From positions 434,001 to 498,000 of the forward strand of contig NZ_AP024646.1 in assembly GCF_019977235.1 (NCBI RefSeq): DNA of 64,000 nt, given 5' to 3'. The notes beneath the pieces were generated by a model that did no database searches, was not told the origin of the DNA, and saw nothing but the letters and a program-made list of their open reading frames with translations. A program made the translations under genes and the position numbers. Positions 44,705-54,191 of the stretch are shown one piece after another (the stretch's first letter is position 1; every line of letters begins with the position of its first letter). This stretch comes from Arthrobacter sp. StoSoilB5 (GTDB lineage Bacteria; Actinomycetota; Actinomycetes; Actinomycetales; Micrococcaceae).

Positions 44705-46858
44705 TCAGGTTTCCGGGCTCGGAAGGTGCGCCTCTTCCAGTAGCTCCGTGAGCCAGGGCCGCTGCGCGTGGTGGAAGGTCAGCCCGTTCGGCAGGCCATG
44801 GACCGTGGGCTTCGAGCCGACAACGTCGATCGTGATGCGGCCACTTCCCATGGGGGCGTTGCCGATGTGGAGGTCTCCGAAGGACGGCGGCAAAACGGGG
44901 TCCAGCCAGACGCCGCCCAACGAAATGTGGGCGTCGTAGCGCATGAGACCCGTGACCAGTTGAATGGGCGTTGTGGCAGCCCATGCTTGCGGTGAGCAGG
45001 CGGTTGGATAGGGAACCGGTTCGCTGAACTGTTTCCGGTCGAAGCCACAGAAGAGTTCCGGGAGCCGGCCGCCTGAATACTCGGCCGCTTCCAGCAAAGC
45101 TGTGGCAATCCGTTGTGCTTCGTCCACAAAGCCGTACCGCAGCAGCCCTTGGACAATCAACGCATTGTCGTGAGGCCAGACTGAGCCATTGTGGTAGCTG
45201 GCCGGGTTGTAGGCGCCCATGTTGCTTGCCAACGTCCGGACTCCCCAACCACTGAACATCTCGGGGGACATCAGGTGCTCCACCATAGAGGGGGCCTTGT
45301 CCTCATCCACCAAGCCAAACCACAAGCAGTGGCCCATGTTCGAGGCGCACGCGTCCACAGGCCGCTTGTCTCGGTCCAACGCGACGGCATAATAGCCCTT
45401 GTCCGGAAGCCAAAACTCTTCGTTGAACTTCTGCTTGAGGCGGTCCGCGCGTTCTTGGAACTCCGCAGCCAAAGTGAGGTCGCCGGCGTCGTACGCCATC
45501 CAGGCCCGGGAGGTATAGGCGCCGTGCACGTACGCCTGGACTTCGCACAGCGCCAAGGGCGGTTCCGCCAGGGTGCCATCGGCAAAGTTGATGCCGTCCC
45601 AGGAGTCCTTCCATCCTTGGTTGATGAGCCCGTGGGCATTGGGACGACCGTACTCAACAAAGCCGTCGCCATCCCGGTCGCCGTAATCGCGGATCCACTC
45701 AAGGGCGCGGTCGGCGTTGGGCAGGAGGGCGGCGATGGTGTCCTTGGAAAATCCCCAACGGCTGACCGATCCCAGGACAACCACGAAGAGCGGTGTTGCA
45801 TCAACGCTGCCGTAGTAAGCGGACTTTCCGCCGAGAGCCAGGCCGCTGGAGACGTCGAGCCTCACCTCATGCAGGATCTTGCCCGGTTCTTCCTCGCTCA
45901 CCGCATCCACTACTGTTCCTTGGAGATCGGCCAACGTCCGGAGCGTCCCCAAAGCGAGGGAGGGGTCAACGGGCAACGCCATCTCGGATGCCCAGAGGGA
46001 GTCGCGGCCGAACAACGTCATGAACCATGGAGCGCCGGCGGCCACCACCACCCTGTCCGGATGGTCCGGGTCCTGGATCCTGAGGGCGCCGAGGTCCTCG
46101 TAGCTGCGCCGCAGGGTCCGCTCGATGGATCGATTGCCCATCTGCACGACCGGGATCTTGTCCACCCACTCCTGCCGGCGCCTGTCGCTGGCGGACATTT
46201 CGCCGCGTGACGGATGGGCGAAAGGTGCTTGGGTCCCATCAGCAGTTGGCAAAACGCTCACGCGGGTGCTCCATTGCCCGAATGGTGGAATCGTGGTCCT
46301 GAAGCCCAAGGCCTTTGCCCCTGCGCCTGCACCGTCTGCCTGGATCACAACGCTTTTTCGATAACCCTCCCACCTACCGCGAATTTCCAGGGAATCCCCT
46401 TCAGGCAGCCGGGTCTCGGTCCATTGGCGGGTAATCCGGGCTTCCTTCACTTCAAAGAGGTCCGCGAAATCAGACTCGACCGTCAGCAGGATCCGGCAAT
46501 CCGCTGCATTGGTGGAGTAATTCCGGACTGTGATCGTCTCCAGGATTCCGGCGCCCACCTCACGCAGCCGCTCCACCAGCAGCGGACTGTCCGCGTATCC
46601 ATCGGGCCGGGGCACCCGGCAGGCAAAGAGCGCACGGTAAGGCTCCTTGGTCTCTGCGGCAAGTGGTTCAAGCGGTTGTCCGTTGACCGTCAATTCCCAT
46701 TTGGACAGGATCCGGGTGTCCATATGGAAGACACCCTGCGGTAGATCGGGACGGATGTCTCCGTTGGCGGCAGAGATGCAGAAGGACGAGCCCTCAACCA
46801 GAGTGACCGTGCCTGAGCCAAGGGGCCCGGCTGCAGTATCGGCATTCCATCCAGCCAC
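44705..46858 (-). CDS. Glycogen debranching-type amylo-alpha-1,6-glucosidase
   Basis: A 717-residue protein with an N-terminal beta-rich domain (VEGSSFCISAANGDIRPDLPQGVFHMDTRIL) and a C-terminal (alpha/alpha)6 glycoside hydrolase barrel (from about residue 270: GAPWFMTLFGRDSLWASEMAL, INQGWKDSWDGINF, SYHNGSVWPHDNALI). This is the pattern of bacterial amylo-alpha-1,6-glucosidase/GDE-like proteins acting on alpha-glucan or related oligosaccharides. The start is GTG at 46858 with no strong ribosome site. Just upstream is a triplicated 18-bp repeat. Convergent with hxlA; unrelated to the one-carbon island. Confidence 0.88.
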   Translation of the reverse strand: MAGWNADTAAGPLGSGTVTLVEGSSFCISAANGDIRPDLPQGVFHMDTRILSKWELTVNGQPLEPLAAETKEPYRALFACRVPRPDGYADSPLLVERLREVGAGILETITVRNYSTNAADCRILLTVESDFADLFEVKEARITRQWTETRLPEGDSLEIRGRWEGYRKSVVIQADGAGAGAKALGFRTTIPPFGQWSTRVSVLPTADGTQAPFAHPSRGEMSASDRRRQEWVDKIPVVQMGNRSIERTLRRSYEDLGALRIQDPDHPDRVVVAAGAPWFMTLFGRDSLWASEMALPVDPSLALGTLRTLADLQGTVVDAVSEEEPGKILHEVRLDVSSGLALGGKSAYYGSVDATPLFVVVLGSVSRWGFSKDTIAALLPNADRALEWIRDYGDRDGDGFVEYGRPNAHGLINQGWKDSWDGINFADGTLAEPPLALCEVQAYVHGAYTSRAWMAYDAGDLTLAAEFQERADRLKQKFNEEFWLPDKGYYAVALDRDKRPVDACASNMGHCLWFGLVDEDKAPSMVEHLMSPEMFSGWGVRTLASNMGAYNPASYHNGSVWPHDNALIVQGLLRYGFVDEAQRIATALLEAAEYSGGRLPELFCGFDRKQFSEPVPYPTACSPQAWAATTPIQLVTGLMRYDAHISLGGVWLDPVLPPSFGDLHIGNAPMGSGRITIDVVGSKPTVHGLPNGLTFHHAQRPWLTELLEEAHLPSPET

Positions 46859-46870
46859 GTCTGTGCCTCC

Positions 46871-46920
46871 AATCAGCGCGGAACAGTCAATCAGCGCGGA
46901 ACAGTCAATCAGCGCGGAAC
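46871..46920. repeat. Tandem 18-bp repeat upstream of the debranching gene
   Basis: Units of AATCAGCGCGGAACAGTC begin at 46871 and 46889, and a third copy (first 14 bases) at 46907. The array is 13 bp upstream of the GTG start, so copy number could change the leader or promoter of that gene. The remaining sequence to 47180 holds no gene I can support. Confidence 0.9.
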
Positions 46921-47180
46921 AATGCCCTCACAAACCGTTGCCTGGCCCGCCTGAAGTCCGGGGTGCAGCCGTATGTGTGGACGTATCCGAAGCTACGCCG
47001 ATGCTGCGGTTGGCACCAGAGCCTGAACGCTCGTTTGGCGGCCGCGCCACATCAAATGCAATCCAGAGTTAACCTACCTGCCGGTACGGACGAACTTCAG
47101 GAGGGCTATAGTGGGTGAACAGGACATTCGCTGATGCAGCCCGGCGGCCCGTTTTTTCTTCCGCCACCGGAGGCCCCGCA

Positions 47181-47522
47181 ATGACCGACACCCAAATCAG
47201 TAGTTTTCTGAGTGACTGTGTGGTGTTTGACGACGACACCGAGAAGGGGCTGGATTTCGACACCCTCTACGGCCTCTACATCAGTTGGTGCGTCCTGGGA
47301 CGCAAAGTGCCCGTTCCTGATTCCGCTTTCAGGACCGCCCTTGAACTTGAAGGATTGCGCGCCAGGAAAGATCACGGCCAACGCATCTACCCCGGCTTGA
47401 ACATGGTTGGCCCTGCAGCCAGGGATTACGTGATGAACAGTGTTCCCGTCTGGACTGGTACAGAGACCAGCGCCCCAGCAATGCCCCAACTAGATGAAGA
47501 CTCGGTACCTTCCTTGGGGTAG
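47181..47522 (+). CDS. Small protein resembling a primase-associated winged helix
   Basis: A 113-residue protein. Residues 5-80 (ISSFLSDCVVF, LYGLYISWCVLGRKVPVPDSAFRTALELEGL) resemble the winged-helix region at the C-terminus of P4-type phage/plasmid primases (DELYxxYxxWC, then a basic helix). It has no primase or helicase part, so it may be a domesticated DNA-binding domain. ATG at 47181 follows GGAGG by eight bases; a GTG at 47115 would add 22 residues. It is 25 bp upstream of the photolyase gene in the same orientation. Assignment is tentative. Confidence 0.6.
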   Translation: MTDTQISSFLSDCVVFDDDTEKGLDFDTLYGLYISWCVLGRKVPVPDSAFRTALELEGLRARKDHGQRIYPGLNMVGPAARDYVMNSVPVWTGTETSAPAMPQLDEDSVPSLG

Positions 47523-47547
47523 CCCCCTCCGAGGAAGCAGGTAATAA

Positions 47548-48945
47548 GTGAAGCCGTCCGTCGTCTGGTTCCGCGACGACCTAAGGGTCCGGGACAACCC
47601 AGCCTTGCATGCCGCCGTCGATGACGGCGGGGCGGTGGCCCTTTACGTACTGGACGAAGAATCGCGCGGTGTCCGGCCCCACGGCGGTGCCGCGCGGTGG
47701 TGGCTTCACTACTCTTTGACGGCGCTGCGGGACGATCTCGCGGCCATCGGAGTACCGCTTCTGCTGCGTCGAGGACCGGCCGGCCCGGTTGTTCAGGAAA
47801 TCACGACGGCGATCGGCGCCGGCGCGTTGTTCTGGAACCGCCGGTACGGTCCGGCGGAGCGGACGGTCGACGCCGGGATCAAAGCGTGGGCGCGTGGGGC
47901 CGGCATGCATGTAGAGAGCTTTCAGGCGTCCCTGCTTCATGAGCCGTGGGAAGTCACCACCAAGACCGGCGGGCAGTACAAGGTTTTCACCCCTTTTTGG
48001 CGGACTGTTTCATCGCAGGACTTCCGGGATCCTTTGGCTGTACCGGCTCATGGCCACGGCTACGCGGGCGAACTGCCCGGCTGCGATTCGTTGGAATCCT
48101 GGCACCTGTTGCCCACCAACCCGGACTGGTCCGCAGGGTTGGTGGAGGCATGGACGCCGGGATCGGCTGCAGGGCACCAGCGGCTCAATAAATTCGTGAC
48201 TGACGGACTCACAAACTACAGCGAAGGCCGTAATCGCCCGGACGTCGATGGCAGCAGTTGCCTTTCGCCATACCTGCGTTGGGGTGAGCTCAGCCCGTTC
48301 GAGGTGTGGCATGCCCTGGCTTCCAATAGATCGGAAAGCACAAGTATTTTCGCCTCCGAACTCGGCTGGCGCGAATTCTGTTGGCACCAGTACTTCCATA
48401 ACCCGGATCTGGCCACAGCGAACCTGCGTAAGGAATTTGACCGATTCCCGTGGGCTTGGCCGGATGGCTCCGGCTCCCGCCCCGCGAAGGCTCACGCTGG
48501 TCACGAGACTGCGGCCGCGGAACTCCGCGCCTGGCAGTTGGGCCGCACCGGTTTTCCCTTGGTGGACGCAGGACAGCGGCAACTCTGGCAGACGGGGTGG
48601 ATGCACAACCGGGTGCGCATGGTCGCGGCCAGCTTCCTTGTGAAGAACCTGGGCATTCATTGGCAACTCGGCGAGCAGTGGTTCTGGGACACCTTGGTGG
48701 ACGCTGACCCGGCGTCCAACCCGGCGAACTGGCAGTGGGTGGCGGGCTCGGGGGCAGACGCTTCCCCGTTCTTCAGGATCTTCAATCCGGAGGCCCAACG
48801 CATCAAGTTCGATCCCCGGGGAAAATACATTGCCCAGTGGATCCAGGAGTTCGGCACACCCGAGTATCCGGAGGAGATCGTGGATCTCAAGACCACCAGG
48901 CAGGATGCCTTGGAAGCCTACAAGGGACTCAAAGAAGTGCACTAG
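47548..48945 (+). CDS. phr: Deoxyribodipyrimidine photolyase
   Basis: A 465-residue photolyase that repairs cyclobutane pyrimidine dimers with light. The N-terminal antenna domain starts PSVVWFRDDLRVRDNPAL. The C-terminal FAD domain has SCLSPYLRWGELSP, ELGWREFCWHQYF, and the signature TGFPLVDAGQRQLWQTGWMHNRVRM, followed by NPANWQWVAGSG. Length is typical of class I CPD photolyases. GTG at 47548 follows GAGGAAGCAGG. No neighbour suggests a (6-4) photolyase or cryptochrome role. Confidence 0.94.
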   Translation: MKPSVVWFRDDLRVRDNPALHAAVDDGGAVALYVLDEESRGVRPHGGAARWWLHYSLTALRDDLAAIGVPLLLRRGPAGPVVQEITTAIGAGALFWNRRYGPAERTVDAGIKAWARGAGMHVESFQASLLHEPWEVTTKTGGQYKVFTPFWRTVSSQDFRDPLAVPAHGHGYAGELPGCDSLESWHLLPTNPDWSAGLVEAWTPGSAAGHQRLNKFVTDGLTNYSEGRNRPDVDGSSCLSPYLRWGELSPFEVWHALASNRSESTSIFASELGWREFCWHQYFHNPDLATANLRKEFDRFPWAWPDGSGSRPAKAHAGHETAAAELRAWQLGRTGFPLVDAGQRQLWQTGWMHNRVRMVAASFLVKNLGIHWQLGEQWFWDTLVDADPASNPANWQWVAGSGADASPFFRIFNPEAQRIKFDPRGKYIAQWIQEFGTPEYPEEIVDLKTTRQDALEAYKGLKEVH

Positions 48946-49114
48946 CTTCTGCATGTTGTTGAGCAGGGACCGGAAAACGCCCTCTGGAAATTAGTAGGAA
49001 GTCCGAGTATATTCGATTCAGAGATGACCCGGATCACAGTCGCTGAGGCGTTCCTGCCGATTACTGCAACCCAGCGCCACGGTAGTCATTCACGATGCAA
49101 AGGAGCATTCCATC

Positions 49115-50614
49115 ATGGTGCGCGAGCTTTCACATTACGTAGACGGCCAGAGGATCGAAGGCACGTCCGGCCGCTTCAGCGATGTCTACGATCCCTGCAC
49201 GGGTGAAGTGCAGGCGCGGCTTCCGCTGGCCAGCGCGGACGAGGTCCGCAACGCCGTCGCAAACGCCGAAAAGGGCCAACTCGAATGGGCGGCGATGAAC
49301 CCGCAACGCCGGGGACGCATCCTGCTCAAGTTTGTGGACCTGGTGAACGAGAACATTGACGAACTCGCCAAGCTGCTGTCCTCCGAACACGGCAAGACGC
49401 TTGCCGATGCCAAGGGTGACATCCAGCGGGGGATCGAGGTAGTTGAATTCTCGGCAGGGGCACCGCACCTGCTCAAGGGTGAATTCTCGGACAACGCTGG
49501 GCAGGGCATTGACGTTCACTCATTGCGCCAACCGCTGGGCGTAGTCGCGGGCATCACGCCTTTCAACTTCCCCGCCATGATCCCGCTATGGAAGTCGGGC
49601 CCCGCGCTCGCAGCCGGTAACGCGTTCATCCTCAAGCCGTCCGAGCGGGATCCCTCCGTTCCGCTGCGGCTCGCCGAGCTGTACAGCGAGGCCGGTGTTC
49701 CCAACGGCGTCTTCAACGTGATCAACGGTGACAAGGAGGCCGTCGACGCCCTCCTTGAGGACCCTCGGGTCAAGGCCATTGGATTCGTTGGTTCCACGCC
49801 GATCGCCCAGTACATTTACGCCACCGCGGCTGCGCACGGCAAGCGCGCGCAGTGCTTCGGCGGCGCGAAGAACCACATGGTGATCATGCCCGACGCCGAT
49901 CTGGACATGGCTGCCGACGCCCTGATTGGTGCCGGGTACGGTTCCGCCGGCGAGCGCTGCATGGCCATCTCCGTGGCGGTGCCCGTTGGCCAGGAGACCG
50001 CGGATGCCCTGGTGGCAAAGCTGACCGAGCGCGTCAAGGACCTCAAGGTGGGCCACAGCCTGGACAAGGACTCGGATTTTGGACCTGTCGTAGCGCAGTC
50101 CGCAAAGGAACGGATCGAGGGTTACATCCAGTCCGGCGTGGACGAAGGCGCCACCCTGGTCACCGACGGCCGTGGGCTCACAGTGGACGGTTACGATGGC
50201 GGCTTCTGGGTTGGTCCCACGCTCTTCGACAACGTCACGAAGGACATGAAGATCTACAAGGAAGAGATCTTCGGTCCCGTCCTCAGCGTGCTGCGCGCGG
50301 CTGACTACGACGAAGCGCTAAGGCTCTGCAGCGAGCACGAGTTTGGCAACGGCGTCGCAATTTTCACCCGCGACGGCGACTCCGCCCGCGACTTCGCCAG
50401 CCGCGTCGAGGTCGGCATGGTGGGCATCAACGTGCCCATTCCCGTGCCGATCGCGTACTACACGTTCGGCGGCTGGAAGGCCTCCGGGTTCGGCGACCTC
50501 AACCAGCACGGCGCCGACGCCTTCCGCTTCTACACCAAGACCAAGACGGTGACGTCGCGGTGGCCTTCCGGCATTCGCCAGGGCGCCAGCTTCATCATGC
50601 CGGCAGGCAGCTGA
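49115..50614 (+). CDS. mmsA: Methylmalonate-semialdehyde dehydrogenase (CoA-acylating)
   Basis: A 499-residue aldehyde dehydrogenase converting methylmalonate semialdehyde to propionyl-CoA in valine degradation. Conserved blocks include GITPFNFPAMIPLWKSGPAL, FVGSTPIAQYIYATAAAHGK, and the catalytic Cys in GSAGERCMAISVAVPVG. ATG at 49115 follows AAAGGAG. First gene of mmsA-hydrolase-mmsB-enoyl-CoA hydratase; its TGA shares a base with the next ATG. Upstream 48946-49114 holds the promoter region, with AT-rich GAGTATATTCG at 49005. Confidence 0.95.
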   Translation: MVRELSHYVDGQRIEGTSGRFSDVYDPCTGEVQARLPLASADEVRNAVANAEKGQLEWAAMNPQRRGRILLKFVDLVNENIDELAKLLSSEHGKTLADAKGDIQRGIEVVEFSAGAPHLLKGEFSDNAGQGIDVHSLRQPLGVVAGITPFNFPAMIPLWKSGPALAAGNAFILKPSERDPSVPLRLAELYSEAGVPNGVFNVINGDKEAVDALLEDPRVKAIGFVGSTPIAQYIYATAAAHGKRAQCFGGAKNHMVIMPDADLDMAADALIGAGYGSAGERCMAISVAVPVGQETADALVAKLTERVKDLKVGHSLDKDSDFGPVVAQSAKERIEGYIQSGVDEGATLVTDGRGLTVDGYDGGFWVGPTLFDNVTKDMKIYKEEIFGPVLSVLRAADYDEALRLCSEHEFGNGVAIFTRDGDSARDFASRVEVGMVGINVPIPVPIAYYTFGGWKASGFGDLNQHGADAFRFYTKTKTVTSRWPSGIRQGASFIMPAGS

Positions 50615-51675
50615 TGGAGGCCGTGGACGCGGACGAAGTTCTCTTCGAGCGCCGCGGTCATCTTGGCATCGTGACGCTCAACCGGCCCCGGGCAGTCAAC
50701 GCCCTCAGCGCGGGAATGGTGAAAGCCATGCTCCAGCAGTTGGCTGCCTGGGCTGACGACGACGCCGTGGCAACCATCCTGGTACGCGGCGCCGGCGACC
50801 GTGGGCTGTGTGCCGGCGGGGACATCGTGGCCATCTACAAGGACATGTTGCATGGCGGTCAGGAAACGGCAGAGTTTTGGGCCGACGAGTACCGGCTGAA
50901 CTCACTCATTGCCCGGTATCCAAAGCCTTATGTCGCTTTCATGGATGGGCTGGTGCTGGGTGGCGGCGTGGGGATTTCGGCGCACGGCTCGTTCCGCGTA
51001 GTCACTGAGCGGACGCGCACCGGCATGCCCGAGACCACCATTGGATTCGTGCCCGACGTCGGCGGCACCTTTTTGCTGTCCCGCTCGCCGGGGGAGACGG
51101 GAACCCATGCGGCACTGACGGGCGCCCATCTCTCCGGGGCGGATGCCTTGTTCCTTGGACTCGCGGACCACTTCGTGCCGTCCGAAAACCTCCCCGCGCT
51201 GGCAGAGGCGTTGGAAAGCTCGACGGCGGAGGCCGCCGTCGAGCGTTTTGCCCAAGCGGCGCCGGACTCGGCCCTGGCGGGCCAGCGGGAGTGGATCGAT
51301 GCCGCATACGCCTATGACGATGCGGAGGAAATTGTGCGGAGTTTGCGTTCCCTCGGGGCGGAGGCAGTTGCCGCGGCCGACACGATTGATTCGAAGTCGC
51401 CTACCTCCGTGAAGGTCACTTTGGAGTCCTTGCGGCGCGTGCGGGGGATGTCGCTGGAGGAAGCGCTGGACCAGGAGTACCGGGTGGGACTGCGCTGCCT
51501 GGCCGGGCCCGATTTCCGGGAGGGGATCCGCGCCCAGGTAGTGGACAAGGACCGGAACCCGCAATGGAAGCCTCCCACTTTGGCTGACGTGCACGAGTCC
51601 GACGTCGAGGGCTACTTTGCCTCGCTCGGTGAGCGCGAGTTGGGCCTCGCCGCCTTGGGCGCTGACGCCACGTGA
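50614..51675 (+). CDS. 3-hydroxyisobutyryl-CoA hydrolase
   Basis: A 353-residue crotonase-fold protein. The N-terminus (VLFERRGHLGIVTLNRPRAVNAL), oxyanion region (RGLCAGGDIVAIY) and PYVAFMDGLVLGGGVGIS with PETTIGFVPDVGGTFLLS match 3-hydroxyisobutyryl-CoA hydrolases, and the C-terminal extension beyond typical hydratases (EEALDQEYRVGLRCL) is characteristic. It would release 3-hydroxyisobutyrate, the substrate of MmsB. ATG at 50614 overlaps the mmsA stop (TGATG), implying coupled translation. Confidence 0.9.
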   Translation: MEAVDADEVLFERRGHLGIVTLNRPRAVNALSAGMVKAMLQQLAAWADDDAVATILVRGAGDRGLCAGGDIVAIYKDMLHGGQETAEFWADEYRLNSLIARYPKPYVAFMDGLVLGGGVGISAHGSFRVVTERTRTGMPETTIGFVPDVGGTFLLSRSPGETGTHAALTGAHLSGADALFLGLADHFVPSENLPALAEALESSTAEAAVERFAQAAPDSALAGQREWIDAAYAYDDAEEIVRSLRSLGAEAVAAADTIDSKSPTSVKVTLESLRRVRGMSLEEALDQEYRVGLRCLAGPDFREGIRAQVVDKDRNPQWKPPTLADVHESDVEGYFASLGERELGLAALGADAT

Positions 51676-51731
51676 CCCATCTTGTCCACCCGCCTGTCCA
51701 GCCAGTTTGTTAGCCAGTTGAAGGAGACGAC

Positions 51732-52655
51732 ATGACAGAGAACGCAGCATCGGCAACGGGACTCATCGCTTTCCTCGGACTCGGCCATATGGGCGGACCC
51801 ATGGCGGCCAACCTGATCAAAGCCGGACACGACGTGATCGGTTATGACCCCGTGCCAGCCGCCGTCGAGGCCGCCAAGGCTCACGGTATTCCCATGGCAT
51901 CCACGGCCCAGGAAGCCGTGGACGGCGCAGCCGTGGTGTTGACCATGTTGCCCAGCGGCAAGCACGTGTTGGACGCGTACCGCGGGGTTGACGGGCCCGG
52001 GCTGCTGTCTGTTGCAGGGCCGAATACCCTGTTCCTGGATTGCTCCACCATCAACGTTGACGAGGCCCGGGAGGCCGCCGTCATTGCTGTGGAAGCGGGC
52101 CATCGTTCAGTGGATGCCCCGGTTTCCGGCGGTGTAGTGGGCGCCGAAGCCGCCACCTTGACCTTTATGGTGGGGGCCTTGCCGGAGGATTTCGAGACCG
52201 TCAAACCCATCCTGGAACTCATGGGCAAGAGGATCGTTCACTGCGGCGATCACGGTGCCGGGCAAGCAGCCAAGGTCTGCAACAACATGATCCTGGGCGT
52301 GTCCATGATTGCTGTTGCCGAGGCCTTCGTGCTCGGGGAGAAACTTGGACTCACGCATCAGGCACTCTTCGACGTCGCTTCCAACGCTTCCGGCCAGTGC
52401 TGGGCACTGACCACCAACTGTCCGGTTCCCGGTCCCGTGCCCACCAGCCCGGCAAACCGCGACTACCAGCCAGGCTTTGCCGGGGCGCTGATGGCCAAGG
52501 ACCTGAGGCTGGCCGTCAATGCCTTGGAAAGCACCGGCGTTGCTGCGGAAATGGGGCCGCTTGCTTCACGTATCTACGATGCCTTCGCGGCCGGGGAGGG
52601 TGCCGGACGTGACTTCTCAGGCATCATCACGGACATACGCGACAAGTCTGCGTGA
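51732..52655 (+). CDS. mmsB: 3-hydroxyisobutyrate dehydrogenase
   Basis: A 307-residue beta-hydroxyacid dehydrogenase. The N-terminal NAD-binding motif FLGLGHMGGPMAANLIKAGHD, the substrate motif SVDAPVSGGVVGAEAATLTFM, and the catalytic Lys in GAGQAAKVCNNMILG are intact. It oxidises 3-hydroxyisobutyrate to methylmalonate semialdehyde, which MmsA uses. ATG at 51732 is preceded by AAGGAG. Spacing to the genes on either side is 56 and 39 bp. Confidence 0.95.
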   Translation: MTENAASATGLIAFLGLGHMGGPMAANLIKAGHDVIGYDPVPAAVEAAKAHGIPMASTAQEAVDGAAVVLTMLPSGKHVLDAYRGVDGPGLLSVAGPNTLFLDCSTINVDEAREAAVIAVEAGHRSVDAPVSGGVVGAEAATLTFMVGALPEDFETVKPILELMGKRIVHCGDHGAGQAAKVCNNMILGVSMIAVAEAFVLGEKLGLTHQALFDVASNASGQCWALTTNCPVPGPVPTSPANRDYQPGFAGALMAKDLRLAVNALESTGVAAEMGPLASRIYDAFAAGEGAGRDFSGIITDIRDKSA

Positions 52656-52694
52656 GAGATTCTGTATATGACGACGTTGAGTGAGAGGGAGAGA

Positions 52695-53474
52695 ATGACG
52701 GAGCAGTACGGAAACATCCTGGTGGAACGTCGGGGCCGCGTAGGTTTGGTGACGTTGAACCGGCCGGAAGCGTTGAATGCGCTGAACACCGCACTCATGA
52801 ACGAACTGGTGGACGCCGTGACGGCGATGGACACCGATCCTGGGATTGGTGCCGTGGTGATCACGGGATCCGCCAAGGCGTTCGCGGCAGGTGCAGACAT
52901 CAAGGAGATGTCCTCCAAGAGCTACATGGAAATGTATGCGGCGGACTGGTTCCGCCGCTGGGAGGACCTCACCCGACTCCGCATCCCCGTCATCGCTGCC
53001 GTCTCCGGCTTTGCCCTCGGCGGAGGTTGCGAACTGGCGATGATGGCGGACTTCATCATTGCCGGGGATAATGCCAAGTTCGGCCAACCGGAAATCAACC
53101 TGGGTGTCATCCCAGGCATGGGCGGCTCGCAGCGGCTCACGCGTGCCGTGGGTAAGGCCAAAGCGATGGACATGGTCCTCACAGGCCGTTTCATGGACGC
53201 CGAGGAAGCTGAACGCTCCGGACTTGTCTCCCGGATTGTCCCGGCAGCAGAAGTGATTGACGAGGCCGTGAAAGCCGCTGACGTTATCGCTTCCAAGTCC
53301 AAGCCCGCAGCCATGGTGGCCAAGGAAGCCGTCAACGCCGCGTTTGAAATGGGCCTGGCGCAGGGCGTGCTTTTCGAACGGCGGGTGTTCCACTCACTGT
53401 TCGCCACCGAAGACCAGAAGGAAGGCATGGCCGCGTTCAGCGGGAAGCGGCAGCCCGAGTTCAAGCACCGCTAG
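52695..53474 (+). CDS. Enoyl-CoA hydratase
   Basis: A 259-residue crotonase. Residues include [16 protein letters not shown], the oxyanion-hole [26 protein letters not shown] with a catalytic Glu, and the second Glu in [19 protein letters not shown]. It would hydrate methacrylyl-CoA in valine catabolism or act in general beta-oxidation. ATG at 52695 has GGGAG close by and matches the usual N-terminus; ATG at 52668 would add nine residues. Last gene of the operon. Confidence 0.9.
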   Translation: MTEQYGNILVERRGRVGLVTLNRPEALNALNTALMNELVDAVTAMDTDPGIGAVVITGSAKAFAAGADIKEMSSKSYMEMYAADWFRRWEDLTRLRIPVIAAVSGFALGGGCELAMMADFIIAGDNAKFGQPEINLGVIPGMGGSQRLTRAVGKAKAMDMVLTGRFMDAEEAERSGLVSRIVPAAEVIDEAVKAADVIASKSKPAAMVAKEAVNAAFEMGLAQGVLFERRVFHSLFATEDQKEGMAAFSGKRQPEFKHR

Positions 53475-53484
53475 GTGTTCTTGC

Positions 53485-53547
53485 GTTGTGGGGCCTGCTC
53501 TGCGCGTCATATCCGACGCGAAGCGCGCAGAGTGGGCCCCGCAACGA
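53485..53547 (+). terminator. Stem-loop after the valine operon
   Basis: Left arm 53485-53507 (CGTTG-GGGGCC-CTCTGCGCG pattern) and right arm 53525-53547 form a 23-bp stem with three mismatches. No U-tract. It lies 11 bp after the enoyl-CoA hydratase stop. Confidence 0.7.
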
Positions 53548-53602
53548 GGAATCGTGTGCCACCCGGATAGACTCGGGGCACTAACCAATGGGGGAGAGAT
53601 CA

Positions 53603-53899
53603 ATGTCCGTGCAGAACACTGAGACCACTCAGACACAGGCACCCGTCCAGCCGATCAACCGTTTGGCACTTGTGGCGGTGGCGATGGCCGCAGTAGCAGT
53701 TGCCGGCCTGTTCCTCTCCGGAATGGCCGTCATAGCCGTCTTTGTGGTGGGCGCGGGCCATGTAGCCCTCACCCAGATCCAGCAGGGAACCGAGCGGGGC
53801 AGGGGTCTGGCGATCACCGCCCTGGCAATCGGCTACGCTATCGCATCGTTCGCGTTGGTCTCTGCGATCATTTACGCGTTCACACTCGCCTCGCAATAA
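53603..53899 (+). CDS. Small two-span membrane protein (DUF4190-like)
   Basis: A 98-residue protein with a polar Gln/Thr-rich start and two or three hydrophobic segments (NRLALVAVAMAAVAVAGLFL, VAVFVVGAGHVALTQI, and GLAITALAIGYAIASFALV). The pattern of a GHxALxQI loop followed by RGxGLAITALxIGY is that of DUF4190 proteins, common in actinobacteria and of unknown function. ATG at 53603 follows GGGAGAGA; an ATG five codons upstream lies before that site. Confidence 0.8.
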   Translation: MSVQNTETTQTQAPVQPINRLALVAVAMAAVAVAGLFLSGMAVIAVFVVGAGHVALTQIQQGTERGRGLAITALAIGYAIASFALVSAIIYAFTLASQ

Positions 53900-53982
53900 T
53901 TTCCTGCGTTTTTCCCGTCATGACCCGGCTGTTGGCTCGTCCTATATAAGGACACCAACACGGCTATGACTGAGAGACGCAA

Positions 53983-54123
53983 ATGACGTGGCAATTCTGC
54001 AATAACGACGACTGCCTGGACAGCTGGCACTGGACTGATTTGGGGGAGACCACCGCCGCCTGCCCAGACGCCGCTGAAAGTATCCACCTCGCCGGGGTTG
54101 TCGCCCGACGCTTCCCGGCGTAG
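53983..54123 (+). CDS. Possible 46-residue Cys/Trp-containing protein
   Basis: ATG at 53983, TAG at 54121-54123. The product begins MTWQFCNNDDCLDSWHW and has three cysteines and several tryptophans in its first half. GAGAG lies eight bases upstream and an AT-rich CCTATATAAGG at 53941 could be a promoter. It occupies the gap between the DUF4190-like gene and tenA. No family recognised; moderate support only. Confidence 0.4.
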   Translation: MTWQFCNNDDCLDSWHWTDLGETTAACPDAAESIHLAGVVARRFPA

Positions 54124-54191
54124 GCTCCCGCGGCGCATGACCCGCCACTTCTGGAGCTCAGGGAACTGAACAACAAAGCCCGGAAGAAGGG

